NCBI GenBank assembly: GCA_963556145.1 | Contig: OY744469.1 | Span: forward strand, 3,630,767 to 3,694,766 | Source: Hygrocybe punicea | Lineage: Eukaryota > Basidiomycota > Agaricomycetes > Agaricales > Hygrophoraceae | Direction of reading: 5' to 3' | Length of the DNA stretch: 64,000 nt | In this document: piece by piece, positions 59,481 through 64,000 of the stretch | How the letters are laid out: every line of letters starts with the position of its first letter | Position numbering within the stretch: position 1 is the first letter of the stretch | Notes under the pieces: generated by a model | What the model saw: the letters and a program-made list of their open reading frames with translations, nothing else | Database searches by the model: none | What the model was told of the DNA's origin: nothing | Position numbers and translations under genes: made by a program

Positions 59481-60058
59481 TCTCCACCCACTTTTTTTTT
59501 CTGTTTTTTTTTGTTGCTCCAGCATTGTTGGGAGACCCTTACCTTATGCCTACACTTAATCAATGCTCTACCTTTGTTTGCACTTGAATGAGCTCTCTCA
59601 GCCTTGTTGTATTACTTTAATAGTTGAAATGTTATATTTTTTGCGCAAACAATGTTGTTTGGTCACGGTGGTGCATTGCTTTTTGCTTTCTGCTATACCT
59701 ACTAGCCCAACAATTGTTTTGGGAGTCCCAGACAATTTAAACTGCCTCTGTGCTTGTCCTAGCCTGATTCTTGGTGTTGTACACCAACAATCTTTGCTGT
59801 CAAAGCTCTCATAAACGACAAAGTACGTTGCTTTTTTGAAAGCTGGATTTCACTCATCTTGTGTCTTCATCCTACACATCCAGAGCCATCTTGGAGATCT
59901 TTGCAAGGGTTTCCTTTCCGTAGCTCCAAATCTCCATTTGGTTCAGTGGTTGTGGAGCTATAACTGTTTTACTATTCAGGTACATTTGGTTGATATTACA
60001 GCAACCCCTAATCATAATTTTATCATCCTAGCAATTATTTTGAAGCCCTTGCTTCCCT

Positions 60059-60361
60059 CTATCCAACTACCACTAAATCAGCAGAATCCAACCGCTGGTT
60101 CACAAGGTATTTGACTTTTTCTATCCTCACACTCCTATCTCTTTGTCTCAGAGTATACTCATCCAAATCTCTTGATTTTGTAGCCAATTTGGGACCTCTT
60201 GGCAACTTCTTTCTGCTGGTATCTTGGCCTTTCCAAGAGACCACTCTGGTCCCGTGACAAGTCAATTTTTCATTGGCTTTTTCACTTGCGCTTGGCTTTT
60301 CGTCTCCGATTGATCTGGTACTTCTGGGACTAGTTCTGGACTCGCGTATTATCACTCTCAT
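60059..60361 (-). CDS. Candidate divergent basic exon upstream of the chromodomain gene
   Basis: A 100-codon minus-strand frame with protein-like composition (themes GTRVVSWKGQDTSRKKLPRG and RDLDEYTLRQRDRSVRIEK). It lies head to head with the chromodomain gene. The C1 copy has a short indel that shifts the frame, so it is either decayed there or non-coding in both. No family is recognised. Confidence 0.25.
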   Translation of the reverse strand: MRVIIRESRTSPRSTRSIGDEKPSASEKANEKLTCHGTRVVSWKGQDTSRKKLPRGPKLATKSRDLDEYTLRQRDRSVRIEKVKYLVNQRLDSADLVVVG

Positions 60362-60714
60362 CAGTTCTTGCTGTGGCTGTAGTGCTGCACATTGGTTTAT
60401 TAAAAGGAGACTAGAGCAAGGTGAATTACAGAGAAGTGCTACCTCCCTGGGCTCTCTCTACGAGTGTTACCCCAGTTGCTTGTGATCTAACCAATCACTG
60501 CACCGCTCTCTGTAATACAGTGTGTAGGGAGATTGGGCTGGCGGGTTTACAGTTGCCTCCCCTTCCAATTTGGAAGATTCTCTATTATCAACTACCACTG
60601 TTGACACCGATTTCATCTCTTTGAGAATATACTGGTAGTGTGTACTAGATCCACAGAGAACTGATTTTCAACCTCGCATCTATCCCAAACTCCCCACTGT
60701 CCTTTGACGTACTC

Positions 60715-63700
60715 ATGGATCTCTCTGACTTGATTAATGTGGAAATGTGTGAACAAAATGCTCCGGTGAGTTCTGAGTACTCATTTTAATTTGAGTTGCT
60801 TGCTCAAGGTTCTCATAGGATGATGGCAACCAGTTTGATGCTCCTATGGGGTCAAATACCGATCAGATGGACTTGGATGTCGCAGTTGTCAACAGAAATC
60901 AGGACAATCTATCATGTTCGTTTCTATAACATTATATTTTCTTGCTTTTGTTTAATTCTCCTTCAATAGGCCACAATAATCCTGAATCAGACAATCCAGT
61001 TCTCTTTGGTATCAGGGATGTATACAGCATATCTCCTCTGGATCCCTATACAACAGAACCGCCCTACGACTCATTTTGGTGTGAAGATCAGATATCCAGG
61101 ACACCTGTATCGTCACCAGCTGTATTGGTTCCACCTCCCCCCACAAATCCTCCTGAGGGATCTGGATTCGTCTATCCTAATGCGCCATCTTATACGTTGG
61201 TTCAAGATAACCGTTATCAAAGGGGATACACATATGTAGCCAATTTCGACACGGCTAAGAAAAGCATGGTTCTGGAAACACTGCTCCATACCATTACCCC
61301 TCCAAACATAGGTCCTAGTTTGGTTGATGGGAAACTTGTACACGTTCCAGTTCCTGGCATGATCCTGATGCCTGTTGGCATACCATTCGTTAATCGTATA
61401 AATGGCTCCGATAAACATATCATCACCGTCACCTGCATTCAAACCGTTTCCTCCATGCAACAGTATGCGTGCGGCCCAGAAGTCAGCAGACTCGCTGATG
61501 AAGTACTGGAAATAGCCTTTGGAAAACCACCTGTTATTGGCCAGCCTGCTGTTCCTGCCATATACGACCTTGGACTTAAGCACAATGACAGGTCCACAAC
61601 AGACATTGGCGATCCTCGTAATGGTTCCTCCAGTTTGGCCACAACCAAGATTGAGGGTGATGGACGTGGCGTAATTGCACCTGCTGTTCAAGTTCAACAT
61701 CCACAGATATCCCGCCTTCTTCGCATCTGTTACCAGCTGTTCCGACACATCATGCCAGCTTGCATCTCCAAGCTGGAGTGGGATATGTTTGAGTGGATCT
61801 TTTGGGATAACAATGTGCCTGGATTTGGTGGTCCTTTACCGAACAACACTGGTCTGCAAGTCAATGTATCATCTGATATCGGTGATCTGGCTTCCATGAT
61901 TGGTCAGTTCCAGGGGAGATTGCACACCGATCGCAATGATTTTCATCCGGCATTTACTCTTTTTATTCTGGCTATACGCTTACCTCCAGGTACATGTTTT
62001 TGTCATATTTCTTTTCTAAATGCATTTATTAACAATCACAATAGGCAGTGATTCTGGTCCCTTCTTCTTCCCGAGGCCTGCTTTATACTTCAGGGCAATA
62101 AATGTTGCCGTGTTTTTTTCAGTGTTCAAGGGACAGGATCTTCATGGTGGTGAGAAGCCAACTGTAAATCCAGATCCAGTTGTGGCAAAGGAGTGGCTGG
62201 CGCAGACTGGTCTTGGTCAGCTTGCGGATTTGGTCGGCATGCAAAATCGGGTCAGCATGGTTGTATATCCTAATCATGCTGCATTTACACGGATTACCCC
62301 ATTTCTCGTTACCCCAGTCACAGGCTTCGGAAACATGGGATCTCAGTCACATTTCAGCCGTGGATACCCTACCTTTGCTAGTGATGGCCTACAAATCTTT
62401 GGAGATATCGCAACACACAAGAATTTCCTTGCACGTGACCTTGTGTGTAACTCCTGGAATAGCGCCATTCTTGCTGGCATAGATTCCCCTGTGCATCCTT
62501 CTGTTATGCTGTCCAGCATGACTTATACCGATGAGAATGGGGAGATTTGTAGGATGGCACCTCTTCCATACGATCCGGTCAAAGACAGGTCTTTTGTGCG
62601 ACGAATGAGAGGATACTACTCGTGGTATGTGCAGAAGATATGTGATCCACATCATATTCCTATTACGAAGACGGCATATGGAAATACCCAGCAGCATTTG
62701 CGAGAATCATACAAGAATTCATTGGAATCCTCTCGCCCACGACTTGCACCTCTCAATGTCCGACTCCCCATCAAGCCACGACTTGCAGTTACTCCAGATC
62801 AGGATTCAGACGCTGCTCATTCTACTCTCTCAACACCTTTGTCATCCCCCCCAGCATCGGTGATAGATATCAATTCTGAAGAGCCTATTGCAGCTGTTGC
62901 TGCTAATGTCAGACAGTCAGGATCAAAGCGAAAGGCTCTTTCTCCTGTGACCGAACAGTTGGATGACTCCCATCTTCCTGAAGCAGATGACACTGTAGAG
63001 ATTGAGAATGATGATGGCTCAGAGTATGAGATTGAATCTATCCAGGAGGTTGCAATAATTGATGTAAGTATCGTCTGGATTCTTTCACTTACTCATTACT
63101 ATTTCCTTTTGTAACTGAAACTCTTTGTTTAGGGGATTCCCCAATGGCGTCTAAGATTCAAGGGATACGGACCATCTGAGGACTTGTGGTATGAGCATAA
63201 GGGAATTGCGTATGTGTTTCTTTTATTCCATACCAATATCTTTGTAATCTTTTGGATTTAGAAAATCTGCTCCCTGCCTTCTCAAGGAGTTTCATAGGAA
63301 TCCCCAGAACAATGTTCGTCCCTTACATGAACTGGTGTCATCAGCTGGGTCCGATGATGATAGCGACACTTCGGATGAGGATTGGGTTGACGACCAAGAC
63401 CCAAAGCCAAAGAATACATCTTCTGCACGCCCTCAACCCGACATCATAACTGACCCACCCACAAAGCAACCAAGTTCCTCTGTAACTACAGGCATGCTTG
63501 TTATGCCTGTGGTTTCACAGTTTCTCGGTCCTGTGCCTGATACGTCCTTCAAGATGCTCGATATACTTCTTGATGTGACCAGACTCCAAGAGGAAGCTAT
63601 TGCGCTGGATGCTGGTCAGAACCTTGTTGGCAAGCCTATGGATTCCAATACCATTGTCAAGCTTCTTCGTGATCGTCTTGACCTTGACAATCAGGTCACA

Positions 63701-64000
63701 GCATTTATGGAACTTGCACCAGAATCAAAGTACACCAACGTATCACCAAATGATGAAGCCACCCTAATTTTGGAACAGATCGTTGGCTCAGTCGATATTC
63801 TCCCTGCCCTGATGGTGGAATCTGAAAAACTGCATTTTCTCCAAAGAGCTATCCAGTGGCAGATGTGTCGTTCCTACTTGGTGTTCTTTCAGTGGTATGA
63901 AGAAAGTGGCCCACATCTGGCGCGACAGGTGGCTAACAGTCATCGAGAACACACAATTAACGCTACTTTCCCATCATTTGCAAACTGCGTCAACCATGTC
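60715..64000 (+). CDS. Large chromodomain protein gene carried by element C2 (3' end off window)
   Basis: Six exons: 60715-60765, 60819-60915, 60970-61989, 62045-63063, 63133-63209 and 63262-64000. All introns are GT-AG, 50-70 nt, and phases agree; together they give 1001 open codons. The start is MDLSDLINVEMCEQNAPD. Residues from about 50 to 590 form a long region I cannot assign (FGKPPVIGQPAVPAIYDLG, LEWDMFEWIFWDNNVPGFGG, FSRGYPTFASDGLQIFGD). A Ser/Pro-rich linker with basic GSKRKALSP precedes a chromodomain: YEIESIQEVAIID, then PQWRLRFKGYGPSEDLWYE, as in xYLVKWKGYxxxExTWE. An acidic tract (DDDSDTSDEDWVDDQD) and helical sequence follow. Chromodomains usually bind methylated histone tails, so a nuclear chromatin-targeting role is inferred. 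A T-rich GT-AG segment at 62057-62122 could be a further in-frame intron. C1 holds the broken twin. Confidence 0.82.

Larger units (their letters stand above)
54770..64000 (+). mobile_element. Element C2: uninterrupted copy of the cargo-bearing Helitron2-like element (3' end off window)
   Basis: The 5' terminus is the same as C1 (TACGAGTTCTTCCATTTAT, ATGGAAAACTCGTTC). Near-identity with C1 blocks is seen through 62579, and C2 continues to the window end. It lacks A2, A3, D, the satellite-bearing element and the solo LTR, so it supplies the pre-insertion sequence of each. It carries the full upstream part of the chromodomain gene and an expanded minisatellite. No Rep or helicase is present in the visible part; whether one follows is unknown. 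Confidence 0.85.

Overview
The window looks like transposon-dense DNA from an Agaricomycete (mushroom-forming basidiomycete). The evidence is short spliceosomal introns of about 50-60 nt, a KDZ (Kyakuja-Dileera-Zisupton) transposase, a TET/JBP-type dioxygenase gene of the kind expanded in these fungi, and Helitron Rep-helicase genes of fungal type. I cannot name a genus. No tRNA, rRNA or bacterial features were seen.

The organising principle is a set of Helitron2/Helentron-like elements that share termini. The 5' end is TACGAGTTCTT followed by a perfect or near-perfect hairpin. The 3' end is AAGAACTCGTTCATGCC, then a short GC-rich hairpin, ending in ACAAGT. Insertion leaves no target duplication and lies immediately next to a T. 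This is proved here several times, because interrupted genes rejoin in frame when the element is removed and because one large element is present twice and supplies empty sites. Three 5'-end variants (A, B, C) are distinguishable.

Layout: 1-1250 KDZ transposase fragment; 1250-11362 broken minus-strand Helitron Rep-helicase pieces interrupted by two elements (2112-3275 and 3666-7838); 11363-38297 element C1, a decayed copy of a large cargo-bearing Helitron-like element, itself interrupted by A2 (13160-14485), A3 (14539-15858), D (16566-25450, with a helicase/USP-like protease relic), a 7.6-kb terminal-inverted-repeat element with inverted 45-bp satellite arrays (27572-35218), a solo LTR (36125-37692) and a B-type end (38298). 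From 39266 to 53679 lie three host-like genes: a minus-strand gene split by 7.7-kb element C3 inside a 57-nt intron, an apparently open plus-strand gene (about 49589-50895), and a minus-strand TET/JBP pseudogene cut by elements A5 and B2. C3 contains a 3.7-kb element with an 8-bp target duplication, which contains a 1.2-kb hAT-like element with its own 8-bp duplication. From 54770 to the window end lies C2, the uninterrupted counterpart of C1.

The main cargo of C1/C2 is a multi-exon gene for a large chromodomain protein. It is open for 1001 codons in C2 up to the window edge and destroyed in C1. Premature stops in several genes are explained by C-to-T changes, often CGA to TGA, consistent with deamination of methylated cytosine. 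The whole region reads as a heterochromatin-like nest in which Helitron-type elements, KDZ remnants, a 5-methylcytosine-oxidase-family gene and a chromodomain cargo gene lie together.
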